Origin: Lewinellaceae bacterium
Lineage (GTDB): Bacteria; Bacteroidota; Bacteroidia; Chitinophagales; Saprospiraceae
DNA length: 64,000 nucleotides
Direction: 5' to 3'
NCBI GenBank assembly: GCA_020636105.1
Contig: JACJYL010000001.1
Coordinates: 4,300,001 to 4,364,000, forward strand
The position numbers were made by a program, and so were the translations under genes. Below are positions 1-10,500 of this stretch, piece after piece. Every line of letters begins with the position of its first letter. The stretch's first letter is position 1. The notes under the pieces were generated by a model, which did not search any database, had not been told where the DNA came from, and worked only from the letters and a program-made list of their open reading frames with translations.

Positions 1-37
1 AGCACAGGCATTGGTGGATGTGATGAAACAATTTTGA
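1..37 (+). CDS. possible C-terminal tail of an upstream gene
   Basis: The second reading frame is open from the window edge and gives a tail reading AQALVDVMKQF before a TGA at 35-37. Another frame is also open briefly, to a TAA at about 46-48, so the choice is uncertain. About 115 bases follow before kynureninase. Too little is visible to name the product. Confidence 0.3.
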   Translation, partial: AQALVDVMKQF

Positions 38-151
38 TACTGCAATAATATGATGGTATAATATTATGATAGGCAGGTAAGCAGTACTCTTTCTTATTAT
101 TAAGGTGTGGGAAGGTCTGTGAACCAGTAGCGAGCAACAAAATTTTTAACC

Positions 152-1432
152 ATGTCATTTGAAACAGGACTTTCTTTTGCCAAAGCAATGGACGACCGGG
201 ATGAATTAAAATCATTCCGGGATCGTTTTCATATTCCGCAACACAGCGGGAAGGATGTTATATATATGTGTGGGAATTCACTCGGGCTGCAGCCTAAAAG
301 TGTGAAAGCTGCCCTGGAGTACGAGTTGGAGCATTGGGCAAAAGAAGGCGTGGAAGGACATTTTCGCGGGGAACTGCCGTGGATGTATTACCATAAGTTT
401 TTGCAAAAGCAATCGGCTCATATCGTCGGGGCGCTGGAAGATGAGGTGGTGGTGATGAATACACTGACGACCAACCTGCATTTGATGATGGTCAGTTTTT
501 ACCGTCCGACAAGTGATCGGTTTAAGATCATTATGGCGGCGGGGGAGTTTCCTTCCGATCAGTATGCCATTGAGTCGCAGGTGCGTTTTCACGGATTGGT
601 TCCTGATAAGGCTATTGTTGAGGTTGGGCCACGGCATGGGGAAGATACGGTGCGTACAGAAGATATTGTTGCGGCCATTGAAAAGGAGGGCGATAAAACG
701 GCTCTCGTACTTTTCGGGGGAGTCAATTATTTTACCGGACAGTTTTTTGATATTGAGGCCATCACCCGGGCGGCACACAAAGCCGGGGCTTATGCCGGAT
801 TTGATATGGCTCATGCAGCGGGCAATGTGATCCTGAAGCTACATGACTGGGGCGTGGATTTTGCCGTGTGGTGTAGTTATAAATATTTAAATTCCGGTCC
901 GGGAGGCCCTGGCGGGGTTTTCATTCATGAACGTCATGGAAAAAATGCTGACCTTCCGCGTTTTGCAGGATGGTGGGGACATGATGAATCCCAGCGGTTT
1001 TTGATGAGGAAAGGTTTCATTCCAATGCAGGGAGCGGCAGGCTGGCAGTTGAGCAATGCACAGATATTTAGTTTTGCGGCTCACAAAGCGAGCCTGGATA
1101 TTTTTGAGGAAGCGGGGATGCCGGCTTTGCGCCAAAAAGGGGAGCAACTGAGCAGTTATCTTCAATTCCTGATAAGGGATCTCAATAAACAGGGGTATGA
1201 TTATCATCTGCTCACGCCGGAAGACCCGGAAGCTCGTGGCTGTCAGGCCTCTATTTTTATGCATGAGAACGGTAAAGCCCTTTTTGACTACCTTTCGGAA
1301 AATGGTGTGGTAAGCGACTGGCGGGAGGATAATCTTTCCGGTAGTGGCGGCGGGGTGATTCGTGTGGCACCGGTACCTTTATATAATAGCTTCGGGGATG
1401 TTTATCGGTTTGTGGAGTTGCTTAAAAAATAG
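152..1432 (+). CDS. kynU: kynureninase
   Basis: A 426-residue PLP-dependent hydrolase, the usual size for the family. It cleaves L-kynurenine to anthranilate and alanine, or 3-hydroxykynurenine to 3-hydroxyanthranilate, in tryptophan breakdown in the cytosol. Visible family features are the N-terminal MCGNSLGLQPKS segment, FDMAHAAGN in the cofactor region, and CSYKYLNSGPGG, in which the lysine near residue 244 should bind PLP. GWWGHD follows, and the C-terminal substrate segment contains IRVAPVPLYNSF. The ATG at 152 gives the normal N-terminus. No other kynurenine-pathway gene is adjacent in the window, although an aminotransferase of a related substrate class lies at 57881-59023. It is probably followed only by a repeat region, so it may be the last gene of an operon entering from the left. 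Confidence 0.95.
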   Translation: MSFETGLSFAKAMDDRDELKSFRDRFHIPQHSGKDVIYMCGNSLGLQPKSVKAALEYELEHWAKEGVEGHFRGELPWMYYHKFLQKQSAHIVGALEDEVVVMNTLTTNLHLMMVSFYRPTSDRFKIIMAAGEFPSDQYAIESQVRFHGLVPDKAIVEVGPRHGEDTVRTEDIVAAIEKEGDKTALVLFGGVNYFTGQFFDIEAITRAAHKAGAYAGFDMAHAAGNVILKLHDWGVDFAVWCSYKYLNSGPGGPGGVFIHERHGKNADLPRFAGWWGHDESQRFLMRKGFIPMQGAAGWQLSNAQIFSFAAHKASLDIFEEAGMPALRQKGEQLSSYLQFLIRDLNKQGYDYHLLTPEDPEARGCQASIFMHENGKALFDYLSENGVVSDWREDNLSGSGGGVIRVAPVPLYNSFGDVYRFVELLKK

Positions 1433-1436
1433 AAGT

Positions 1437-1546
1437 GTTCCAGTTGAGCGCAGCGAAATCCCGTACCGTTAGGTCGGGGGGGGCCAAAAGTTCAAAGAGT
1501 TCAAATTGAGGGTAGCGGAATCCTGTACCGTTAGGTCGGGAGGGTT
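1437..1546 (+). repeat. two copies of a dispersed intergenic repeat
   Basis: Two imperfect direct copies, at 1437-1483 and 1499-1546, share the skeleton GTTC..TTGAG.G.AGCG.AATCC, then GTACCGTTAGGTCGGG. A third, interrupted copy lies at 4325-4400. They are non-coding, sit between kynU and rnhB, and look like a dispersed repeat family. Confidence 0.7.
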
Positions 1547-1579
1547 TGACTGAAGTAATTTCCAAGTCATAATTTTCTT

Positions 1580-2188
1580 ATGGGGCTTAAAGCATATCTC
1601 AATGAAGGAGTGATCGAAGCCGGTTGTGATGAGGCAGGGCGGGGGTGCCTGGCCGGACCGGTATTTGCGGCGGCGGTGATCCTGCCACCGGATTTTGAGC
1701 ATCCTTTGATCATGGATTCCAAGAAACTTTCTGAAAAGCGACGAGAAGAGGCCCGGGAGATTATTAAAAAGGAAGCCATCAGTTGGGCCGTTGGAATAGT
1801 GGAGCCCAAAGAAATTGATAAAATAAATATCCTCAATGCCTCCTTCCTGGCTATGCATCGGGCCGTGGAGTCTTTGAGTATAAGGCCGGAAGCCCTATTG
1901 ATTGACGGCAACCGGTTTAAACCTTTCGAAAATATTCCTTTTGATTGTATTGTAAAAGGCGACGGAAAATTCCTTTCCATTGCGGCCGCTTCTATCCTCG
2001 CCAAAACCTACCGGGATGATTTTATGAAAACGGCTGCGGAAACCTATCCTCAATACGGCTGGAAAAAAAATAAAGGATACCCGACAGTCGAGCACCGAAA
2101 GGCTATTTTGCAATTCGGTGCCTGCATACACCACCGGAGATCTTTCAGGCTCCTGCCCGAGACGGTACAGGGTAAATTATTCTCATAA
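1580..2188 (+). CDS. rnhB: ribonuclease HII
   Basis: A 202-residue protein of normal RNase HII length that nicks RNA in RNA-DNA hybrids and removes misincorporated ribonucleotides. The active-site start motif CDEAGRG carries the acidic pair at residues 17-18. LLIDGN near residue 110 should supply a third acidic ligand, and AAASILAKTYRDDF near residue 150 the fourth. The C-terminal ending with YGWKKNKGYPT and HRRSF is also typical. It is convergent with the RDD gene, whose stop is only 45 bases away, with a weak hairpin and no clear poly-T run between them. The start ATG at 1580 leaves the usual short N-terminus. Confidence 0.96.
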   Translation: MGLKAYLNEGVIEAGCDEAGRGCLAGPVFAAAVILPPDFEHPLIMDSKKLSEKRREEAREIIKKEAISWAVGIVEPKEIDKINILNASFLAMHRAVESLSIRPEALLIDGNRFKPFENIPFDCIVKGDGKFLSIAAASILAKTYRDDFMKTAAETYPQYGWKKNKGYPTVEHRKAILQFGACIHHRRSFRLLPETVQGKLFS

Positions 2189-2233
2189 AAAAACGAAGGG
2201 CATCACTCCTGCCAGACAAATGGCAAAAACATC

Positions 2234-2686
2234 CTATACGGTTTCATTAAAAGGAAGGGTTGATTTGTCGAGATCAACAACCAAAGTGTGCGACAACCTG
2301 TCGTGCCAGCCGTTATTCCTTTCCCCCAGGAATGAAAGCGCATCAAATGGAATGATTCGTGCAAACGTACGTCCGATGAGTGCTTCAACGGCAGGGGTTT
2401 CACCTGTTTCAGTTACTACCTTGGTGCGGGTAACCATTTTGCCTATGGTACGCCCGTCATTAAGGTGTTCAAACATGATATAATAAAGAAGATAAAAACC
2501 AATGCCGGACAAATTGGCGATCAAATTAAACCCTGAGTCAGCCTGCATTCCCATAACCAGACTCAATGCCGACCCGATGAACTGGGCGATGATTCCATCG
2601 ATCAGGTAATTGGCAAACCTTTTTCCTTTGCTCGCTTCGACAAGTTTAAAATTGGAATCTTCTATAAATCCTTCATCTAAAATCAT
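2234..2686 (-). CDS. RDD family membrane protein
   Basis: A 150-residue protein with the RDD-family layout: GKRFANYLIDG near residue 20 begins the first hydrophobic segment. NDGRTIGKMVTRTKVV follows the second, and RTFARIIPFDALSFL then GWHDRLSHTLVV close the domain. Members are small integral membrane proteins, mostly of unknown function, some linked to ion or osmolyte transport. It starts 23 bases after the stop of the amidase gene on the same strand, so the two are probably co-transcribed. No functional link to the amidase can be shown from sequence. Confidence 0.85.
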   Translation of the reverse strand: MILDEGFIEDSNFKLVEASKGKRFANYLIDGIIAQFIGSALSLVMGMQADSGFNLIANLSGIGFYLLYYIMFEHLNDGRTIGKMVTRTKVVTETGETPAVEALIGRTFARIIPFDALSFLGERNNGWHDRLSHTLVVDLDKSTLPFNETV

Positions 2687-2708
2687 GGTAAATTTCTTTT
2701 GATAATGA

Positions 2709-4286
2709 TTAGTCCACTAAGATTCTGAACAGACCATTGTGTGCTTCCTGCTGTATTTTTAAAAGGTAAATACCTCGTGGTAAAGTGCTTACTTCTACCC
2801 TGAATTCCTGGCGCGCAGTTTCTTTCTCCACGGAAAAGGAAAGTTGTGTTGTTTTCGACAGGATATCCAGTACTTCTATATTAAGCCTTCCCGAAAGATT
2901 ATTGTCGATAACTAGGGATAACGTTTCCTGTACCGGGTTAGGGAAAAAGGTAATGGTTTGTCCATTGATGAATGGATCATAAGTACTGACATTGTCCGAA
3001 ACCACTACTTCATTGCTGTAAGCGGAAGTATCAGTTTCAGTAAAGGCACGCAGGCGATAGGTGTAAACCGTACTTGTTTCAACGGTATTGTCAATAAATT
3101 CGGTAACATCAGGATCAGTAGTGGCGTATAGTTCGAAATCGGGGACATCGCCTCCTTTTCTTTCCAGCAGGTAACCCAGTTCTCCGATCGTATTGTCTGT
3201 CCAGGTAAGGGTGGCTTCGGTGGCTCCGGTGAGCGTTCCTTCGAGGCTTGTGGGTCCTGCAAGGCCTGAGCAGCCGGCAACGATGCGGTCAAACATTTGC
3301 TGACGAATTTCCGGTAGCAACGGATAGAAGCTATCGCCAGGACAGGCTGTCGAACAAACCCCGTCCCGGTGTCCGGAGACCCTGTTTAAAGTTAGACCGG
3401 AAGAAGCATGGTAGGCCGTTCCTACTGGAGAGAATCCCTTGTCGCAGGCTTTCCAGGTGTAGAGTTCTACCAAAGCGTTTATAGCGTCGGATGTTGGTTG
3501 TATATCTGTAAAATTCCCCATCACACAGGTGCCTGCAGTTCCTCCATTGGTACCGCAAAAGTGTGCGCCGAGGATATCGTTGCCACGACCTTCATAAATT
3601 ACCCCGTTAGGATCGATGAGCCAGTTGTAACCAATGTCGGACCAGCCGTTGCCGTTTACATGAAAATCCCAGATGGAACGCACCACTGCTGCCCAGTCGG
3701 AAGCCGAATTCGTCCCTGCGGAATGATGTACGATCAGATGGGTTACATTGGTATAAGAAGGGTCGGGGTGTGGATAACACGTGCCGCTGGGACACCATTG
3801 TTCCCGGGTTTGGGCGGTGGGCATGGGACATGGACAGGAACGATCCGTGATATCCAGTTGAGGAGGATCAGTACGGGGCACTTCACCGGTGTGTCCCGGG
3901 TTAAAAAAATGACAGTCCACGGCAGGGTAATTCACGGGAGCGGCCACCTGGAACCATCGTGCACCGGTTTCTTCAAAGCCCAGTTCGCTGATCCAGCTGT
4001 CGTCTTCAAATTTCATGTGGGATTCCGGATTTAACGGTAGCCATGCTCCCCATTCAGACCCATTCACAGAAAACCGAATGCCAAGCCCGGACAATTGCTG
4101 AACTGATTTTACATAATAAGATAAAAAAGGACCGTCCTGCTCCAGCGGAATGGTCAAAATGCCGGTTTCGAAATGGTTGCCGGCAGGACTAAATTGCAGT
4201 GATATTTCTTCCCTGACAGAGTGGATTTGTGCAAAAATGGACGTGATCAGGAAGGTAGAGATGAGAACGAGAGCGACTTTTTTCAT
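2709..4286 (-). CDS. secreted N-acetylmuramoyl-L-alanine amidase with T9SS type A sorting domain
   Basis: A 525-residue protein starting at the ATG at 4286, which places MKKVALVLISTFLITSIFAQ as signal peptide; a longer reading upstream would bury it. An N-terminal region of about 170 residues precedes an amidase_2/PGRP domain. That domain is seen as THLIVHHSAG (residues about 181-190), a YNWLIDPNGVIYEGRG strand, SGHRDG near 304, and ACPGD near 314. The two histidines and the cysteine are the expected zinc ligands, so it should cut the amide between muramic acid and L-alanine in peptidoglycan. A fibronectin type III-like domain follows. The last 80 residues, beginning ITFFPNPVQETLSL and ending YLLKIQQEAHNGLFRILVD, form a T9SS type A sorting domain. 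Export and surface or secreted location are therefore expected. Confidence 0.9.
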   Translation of the reverse strand: MKKVALVLISTFLITSIFAQIHSVREEISLQFSPAGNHFETGILTIPLEQDGPFLSYYVKSVQQLSGLGIRFSVNGSEWGAWLPLNPESHMKFEDDSWISELGFEETGARWFQVAAPVNYPAVDCHFFNPGHTGEVPRTDPPQLDITDRSCPCPMPTAQTREQWCPSGTCYPHPDPSYTNVTHLIVHHSAGTNSASDWAAVVRSIWDFHVNGNGWSDIGYNWLIDPNGVIYEGRGNDILGAHFCGTNGGTAGTCVMGNFTDIQPTSDAINALVELYTWKACDKGFSPVGTAYHASSGLTLNRVSGHRDGVCSTACPGDSFYPLLPEIRQQMFDRIVAGCSGLAGPTSLEGTLTGATEATLTWTDNTIGELGYLLERKGGDVPDFELYATTDPDVTEFIDNTVETSTVYTYRLRAFTETDTSAYSNEVVVSDNVSTYDPFINGQTITFFPNPVQETLSLVIDNNLSGRLNIEVLDILSKTTQLSFSVEKETARQEFRVEVSTLPRGIYLLKIQQEAHNGLFRILVD

Positions 4287-4324
4287 GATTTTTTTTTGTT
4301 CAGTGTATTCAAATTGTTTCAAGG

Positions 4325-4400
4325 GTTCCAGTTGAGCGCAGCGAAATACCGACATTTCATGTGCGGCACAGGTTCCCGTACCGTTATGTCGGGAGGGTTC
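4325..4400 (+). repeat. third copy of the dispersed repeat, interrupted
   Basis: GTTCCAGTTGAGCGCAGCG at the left end and CCCGTACCGTTATGTCGGG at the right end match the two halves of the copies at 1437-1546, but about 28 bases separate them. The interior segment at 4342-4369 is itself repeated with five mismatches at 52087-52114. It lies just upstream of the amidase gene on its 5-prime side. Confidence 0.65.
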
Positions 4401-4519
4401 CGGGAAGGTGTTTTATAATAACAGGGAGCAAAGATAAAAATTGTTTCATTAAATAGAAAGGAGGATAATTTTGATCACCTGCTTACTCGCTACTGAGTCG
4501 GTTATTCTACTGTGGGAAA

Positions 4520-4562
4520 GAAAAAAAAATCCCGGATTCTGCCAACAGGCAAAATCCGGGAT
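4520..4562 (-). terminator. rho-independent terminator of the giant-cargo operon
   Basis: Arms ATCCCGGATT (4529-4538) and AATCCGGGAT (4553-4562) pair perfectly around a 14-base loop. On the minus strand the hairpin is followed by a run of T (A-run at 4521-4529). It sits 25 bases after the stop of the giant gene, so it ends the minus-strand operon. Confidence 0.88.
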
Positions 4563-4587
4563 GGTTATATTTGATCTTAATCGAAAA

Positions 4588-7500
4588 TTATTTCAAAAGC
4601 GTGATGCTTCCTTTTTGAATGAGTTCTTCTCCTCCAGGACAATTTACTTTCAGATAGAATCCGTAAACGTCAGGAGGAAGTTCTTCCCCTTTCCAGGTAC
4701 CATCCCACGTAAAGAAAGGATCGGTGCTTCGGAGTATTTCTTCTCCCCAGCGGTTGTAGATCATGATTTCAACCTGGAGTTCATCTTTGTAAAAACATCT
4801 CAGTTCCAGCACGTCATTTACCCCGTCATTATTAGGAGTGAATGCCGTTGGCAGGAATACATAACTGTCATCACAAATCTTGTCGATCACGTAAACCGAA
4901 GTGGAAAGGTTTTCCTCACAACCCAGCAAACTGGCATATACATTGTAAAGGTTATCTCCCGGCTCGTCCGGGGTGGCGGTAATGATGGCTGCATCATCAG
5001 GATTGATGGTTCCTGATTGCCAATCCCAGGTGTATTCACAGAAGGCACATCCTGTTACGGTAATAACGGATGAATCATCCAGGAGTATAGTGTCCGGAAC
5101 GGCCACAATGCTGAGCGAATCAAGCAGGTTGATCATGGTAATGGTCGTACATTCCGTTTCCACACAGCCGTATTCATTGGTGATCTCTACGCAGAATTGG
5201 TTCAAGGTTCCGGTCAATAAACCGGTAACTTCCGGCCCCGTACCGTTAATGTTTCCGGAAGGAGACCAAACGTAGTTCACAAATGCTTCGGGTCCGTTAT
5301 TGACCACGGTGAGCGTTTCTGATTCCAGGGTTTCACAAATGATCAATTCCTGTGGTAATAAGGTCGCTTGAATTGGATAAGCATTAATGGTCACCTCATC
5401 TTTTTCGGAACAACCAAATTCATCGGTGGCCATGACGTAATACATTTCCGTACCAGACGGGTTGACCACAACGGATTCTCCCTGGCCGATGATCTGCGTC
5501 ATTTCAATATCATTGAACCATATATAGGTTGTGCCCGGAACATCACTCGACACCGTGAGGGTCAGTGGTTCAAAGGAACATACGGTTGTATCCTGGGAGA
5601 TGACCGGGTTGATCTCAGGATAAGCAATGATGGTTACCGGAACCTCAATGTAACACATGCCTACCGGATCCTGAATCGTCACCATGCAGGTGATGGTTCC
5701 ATTGGTATTGACGACCGGATTCCACGGTTCCGTCAAATCCAGTTCACCATCGCAGGACCAGGTATAAAGCAGGTTCGGATCACCTTCTGGATTGATCGGA
5801 GTATCGACATTCGGACAAACGTAAATGACGGCATCAGGTATGCCGACCTCCAACAGATTCACTTGTATAATGACCTGGCTGGTATCACGACATCCGGTAA
5901 TGCTATCCAATGCTATGGCAGTGTAAATGTTGGTTCCTTCCACCGGAACCACCTCAATGGGGGAACCGAAAGCAAATGGATCAACCGGAATTGGCGTCCC
6001 CTCAAACCATTCTATCGAGGTAGACTCAAGGTCAGTCATTGCTGTCAACGTAATCGTAGCGATTTCACAAAGTGTAGTATCCCCTGTGGTCACAAGATTG
6101 AGCGACGGGTTACGAATGACCAGAACGGAATCTTTTTCAAAACATCCGTTCTCATCTGTGACCATCACATAATAATATTGTGTTTCATCGGGGCTCACCG
6201 TTACCGTTGCCACGGTACTGATGGTATTTGTCATACCACTATCACTGAACCATTCAAAACTGGCATTAGCCACATCACTGCTTGCAGTCAATTCCACATT
6301 ATCCAGTTCACAAAGCGCCACCTCAGGAGGCGTAATGACCGGATTGAGCTCAGGGTAGGCAATGATCATGACGCTGGCTTCCAGGTAACACATCCCTATC
6401 GGGTCTTCGATCGTTACGATGCAAGTGATGGTGTCATTGGTCGTAACGACAGGATTCCAGGCTTCCGTGAGGTCAAGGGCTTCACTGCACGACCAGGTAT
6501 AAATAAGGTTTTGATTGCCTCCCGGATTGATCTGTGATGGAATATTAGGACATACATACACCACGGGATCAGGAATTCCTATTTCGAGCGGATTCACCTG
6601 TACGGTTACCTGGCTGGTATCCATACATCCAGTAAGGGTGTCGGTGGCAACCGCCGTATAAATATTGGTTCCTTCCACCGGCGTGGCCATAACCGGCGTA
6701 CCGATAGCGAAAGGTGTATTACTGCCTTGTTCGTACCATTCGATCAGGCTGGCCACATCTGTGGTTGCCCAAATCGGGATGGTTGCCACCTCACAAAGGG
6801 TGGTATCTCCATCAGCAACCAGGTTGATTGACGGGTATCGAAGCACGTAAGCTGAGTCTATTTCCACGCAGCCAAATTCGTCGGTGGCTGTTACATAGTA
6901 ATATTGAGAAACATCAGGATCGACCGTGATGGCATCGCCCATTCCAATGGAATCCAGTAAGGTGGCATCGCTGTACCAGACGTAATCGGCCGGAATCTCA
7001 CTGGTGACGGTTAACTGTGCCATGTCCAGTTCACAGACAAACGCTGTGTCGGGAGAGGCTACAGGTAATACAAGGGGGTACGGAATGACCGTCACAGTCG
7101 TTTCCAGGTAACACATGCCCACCGGATCCTCAATGGTTACAAAGTAAGTGATCGTATCGGTAGTGGTTACCGTTGGGTTCCATGGCGGATCGACAACGAT
7201 GTTCGCATTCGGAATCCATTCGTAAATGACCCCAATGTAACCGGCGGGGTTGATCTGCGTCGGCACCCCTGAACATACGTAAACAATGGAATCGGGAATA
7301 CCCTGCTCCAGTACATTTACCTGAACGGTAACAGAACTGGTGTCTGTACAACCCGTAACCAGATCAGTGGCGACAGCTGTGTAAATATTGGTGCCTTCGG
7401 ATGGGGTAACCAAAATTGGTGAACCTGTATTAAAAGGTGTCGCCGAACCTCCGGTGTACCAGTTGATGGTCGTAGCCTCCGAAGTTACCGCAGTGATCGG

Positions 7501-10500
7501 GATGGTGGAAATTTGACACATGGTAGTGTCTCCTGCCGTTTCCAGGTTGATCAATGGGAAAACGACCACCACTACATCTTCCGTTGTTTCACAGGTGATG
7601 CCACCGCTATTGTCGAAAATGGTTACCGAATAATTATAGATGCCGGGCACCGAGCTGTCAAACAAAGGATTGGCCACATTGGTGGCGCTGAGGTGGTCAG
7701 CAGGCGTCCAGTGATAACTGTAACTTTCATCTCCACCCGGGTTCAGTCCTTCCGGAACACCGGGGCAAACAAAAGTGGTGTCCTGTACCGGGTAATCAAA
7801 TGGGACCACGCATACGGTGACCGTTACGGTTTCCTCGCAATCGTTTTGGTTGGTAATGAGGCAACTAAAGGTCACACAACCTTCCAAAACGTTTACCGTT
7901 ACCGTTTCTTCATCTGCCGGGCCAACGATATTGCTCAAAGGCGTCCACTGATAAGTCAGTACATCATCCGGATCGAGGTTCGTAATAGTGATCGTTGTGT
8001 CAATCCCTGAACAGGCGGTTATCTGAGTGGCAATATTCGCAATATCTACTCCATTATCTGTTATAACAATGGTATCTGAATCCATACAACCGTATTGGTC
8101 GGTGGCTATGGCAATAATAGTATCCGTTGCAAAAGGATTAACCGTTACCGATGGGTTCTCGCTGATAGGCCCGTCAATGACGCTGAACCAATGAATATCA
8201 ACATCCACGTCAGTTTGTGCGGACAGGGTCACGTTTTCTCCACAGGTAATAATGTCATCTCCCAGGTCGATATTGATGTCTCCGGGAACAAAAACGGTAA
8301 TTTGATCGGTATAAAAACAAGTGTCTGAACCTTCTGCATAAACGTCAACGGTGTAAATCGTCGTTTCGGTGGGGAAGGCCATTGGGTTGGCTGAAGTCGG
8401 GTCATCAAGTGTTCCCGCCGGGGTCCAGCTGTAGGTCTGGTTTGGATTGCCTCCCGGGTTGAGTTGAGTGGTATCGCCATTACACATGATAATGGTGTCA
8501 GCGAGGGACAGTTCGACCAGCTGAATATCAAAGGAATGGGTTACTGAACTCATGCAGCCGTTGGAAGTAGTGATGGTTAAGGTGACGGTCACCTCACCAT
8601 TATCATAAAAGACTACGACCGGATTTTGCTCCGTTGAGCCAAAAGACTCCCATTGCCAGTGCTCAATATCAAAATCACTGTATGACAGGTCGTAAAAAGC
8701 AATCACGGCACTATCCGGACTACACTCCACAATATCGTAATCAAATTCTGCTGTGACTGTCGGATCCAGGGTGGTTATCGTGTCCAGTGCAGGCACTTCG
8801 CAATCAACGTCATACACCAGGGAAAGGGAAACGAAAAAGGTTCCGGAAGCCCCGTAGTTGTGTGTTGGGCTCACTTCGTAATTCGGACCACTGCCGTCGC
8901 CAAAATCCCAGACGTAGCCAAAGGCATCAGTACTTGTGTTGGTAAATATGACGGTTGAACCATCGCATTGCACTTCACTGGAGAAACTGAGGACGATGTC
9001 TGGGTCAATAACGGCCACGATGACGGAATCAGAATAAATACATCCGAATTGATTTTGGATGGTCACGTAAAGTGTTTGTTCCCCAATTTCTTCAATGACA
9101 TCAGGACTTGCGCTGTTCGCTGTGCCGGGAACAAAGGCATCGACAGGAGTCCAGGAATAAGTCAGGATATTGCCGGGATCAAGATTGGTAATCGATACAT
9201 CAAGTTCGTCTCCAAGACAAACGGCAGAGGTGTCGGGAATCGCCACATCAACCGGATCGAACCGAACGACAATGTCGGTGGTTTCAATACAATTGTATGG
9301 ATCTTCCGCCTGTACGGTGATGTTGTGAACGCCGGTAATGGTGAAATCGTAGTTGTTGCCGGTAGCGAGAATATTGTTCATATCATCCAGCCAGGTAATG
9401 TCGGCCGGGGCATCCGTTGTGGCCGTAAGCATGGCCTGGTCGGTACAAAGAACGCCATCTCCGCTAACCTGCAGATTGAGCGCAGGCGTGACAAATGCCA
9501 CCACTTCCTCCACCACATCACAGGTATCTATTCCAATATGACTGACAAGTACCGTATAGGTAGTGGTGACGTCAGGAGAGAAAACAGGGGAGGGCGAAGT
9601 CGGATCATCAATACCGGTGGTTGGAGACCATTGATAGAGATAGTTGGGATCACCTCCCGGTAAAATCTGGGTGCTGCCACCATTACAAACGATCACAGTA
9701 TCCTGAAACTGGTCTGCATTTTCGACCAGGGTTATTGCTATGTCTTGTTGGGTACTTGAACTTGAACATCCGTCAGCCGTTGTTACTGTAAGGGTAACGG
9801 TTACGGTCTGGCTGCCAAAAAAAGTATAAGTCGGTTGAGGGCCTGTCATGAGAATTCCTCCCGGAGGGGAAATTTCCCACTCCCAGGTGTCTATTGGACT
9901 GGCCGTTGTGTTGACGGATAAATCCGAAAATGAAACAACCACACTGTCTTCCGAACAGGTTTCACTTAAATATTTTATGGCAAAATCGGCAGAAAGTTCC
10001 GTTTCCTGAATAACGACTTCCATCGTGATCATATCCGTGCACAATTCAGAATCCGGTACGCTCAGGGTAACCGTATAGGAACCCACACCCGGATAAGTGT
10101 GAGTTGGGTTTATTTGGCTTGAGGTATTATCGGCACCGGAGCCGGGGTCACCGAAATTCCAGGAATAAGCTGTCGCGTTGGCACTCAGGTTGGTAAAGGT
10201 GATCGTTCTGCCATCGCATTCCAGGAAAGTGCTGAAGTTGAGGACTGGCAGATCCACAGCCGTAAGTTGTACTTCCCGGATGATCTCACAGGCATTGCTG
10301 GTAGGCGTGATGGTTACCGAGAATGTCTGGTCAGCGGTTACGTTGAGCACTCTGGGGTTGGGAGACGTGGCATCATCGAGTAATCCTGCGGGAGCCCAGA
10401 TATACTGGTAGCCTGGGTATGCAGGAGAATTGGGGTTCAGGAAGGGGGAATCTCCCATACAGGCGTCTAAATTGCCCAATATGGCATCCCCTGGGTTCGT

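Noticed and set aside
1437..1546. CRISPR-like reading of the direct repeats
   Set aside because: Only two copies, imperfect, with spacer-like distances that do not repeat; no cas genes in the window.
4471..6537. Long plus-strand open frames opposite the giant gene, up to 389 codons
   Set aside because: They are antisense shadows of a repetitive coding region; no domain, signal peptide or coding-like composition is seen, and the minus-strand protein is clear.
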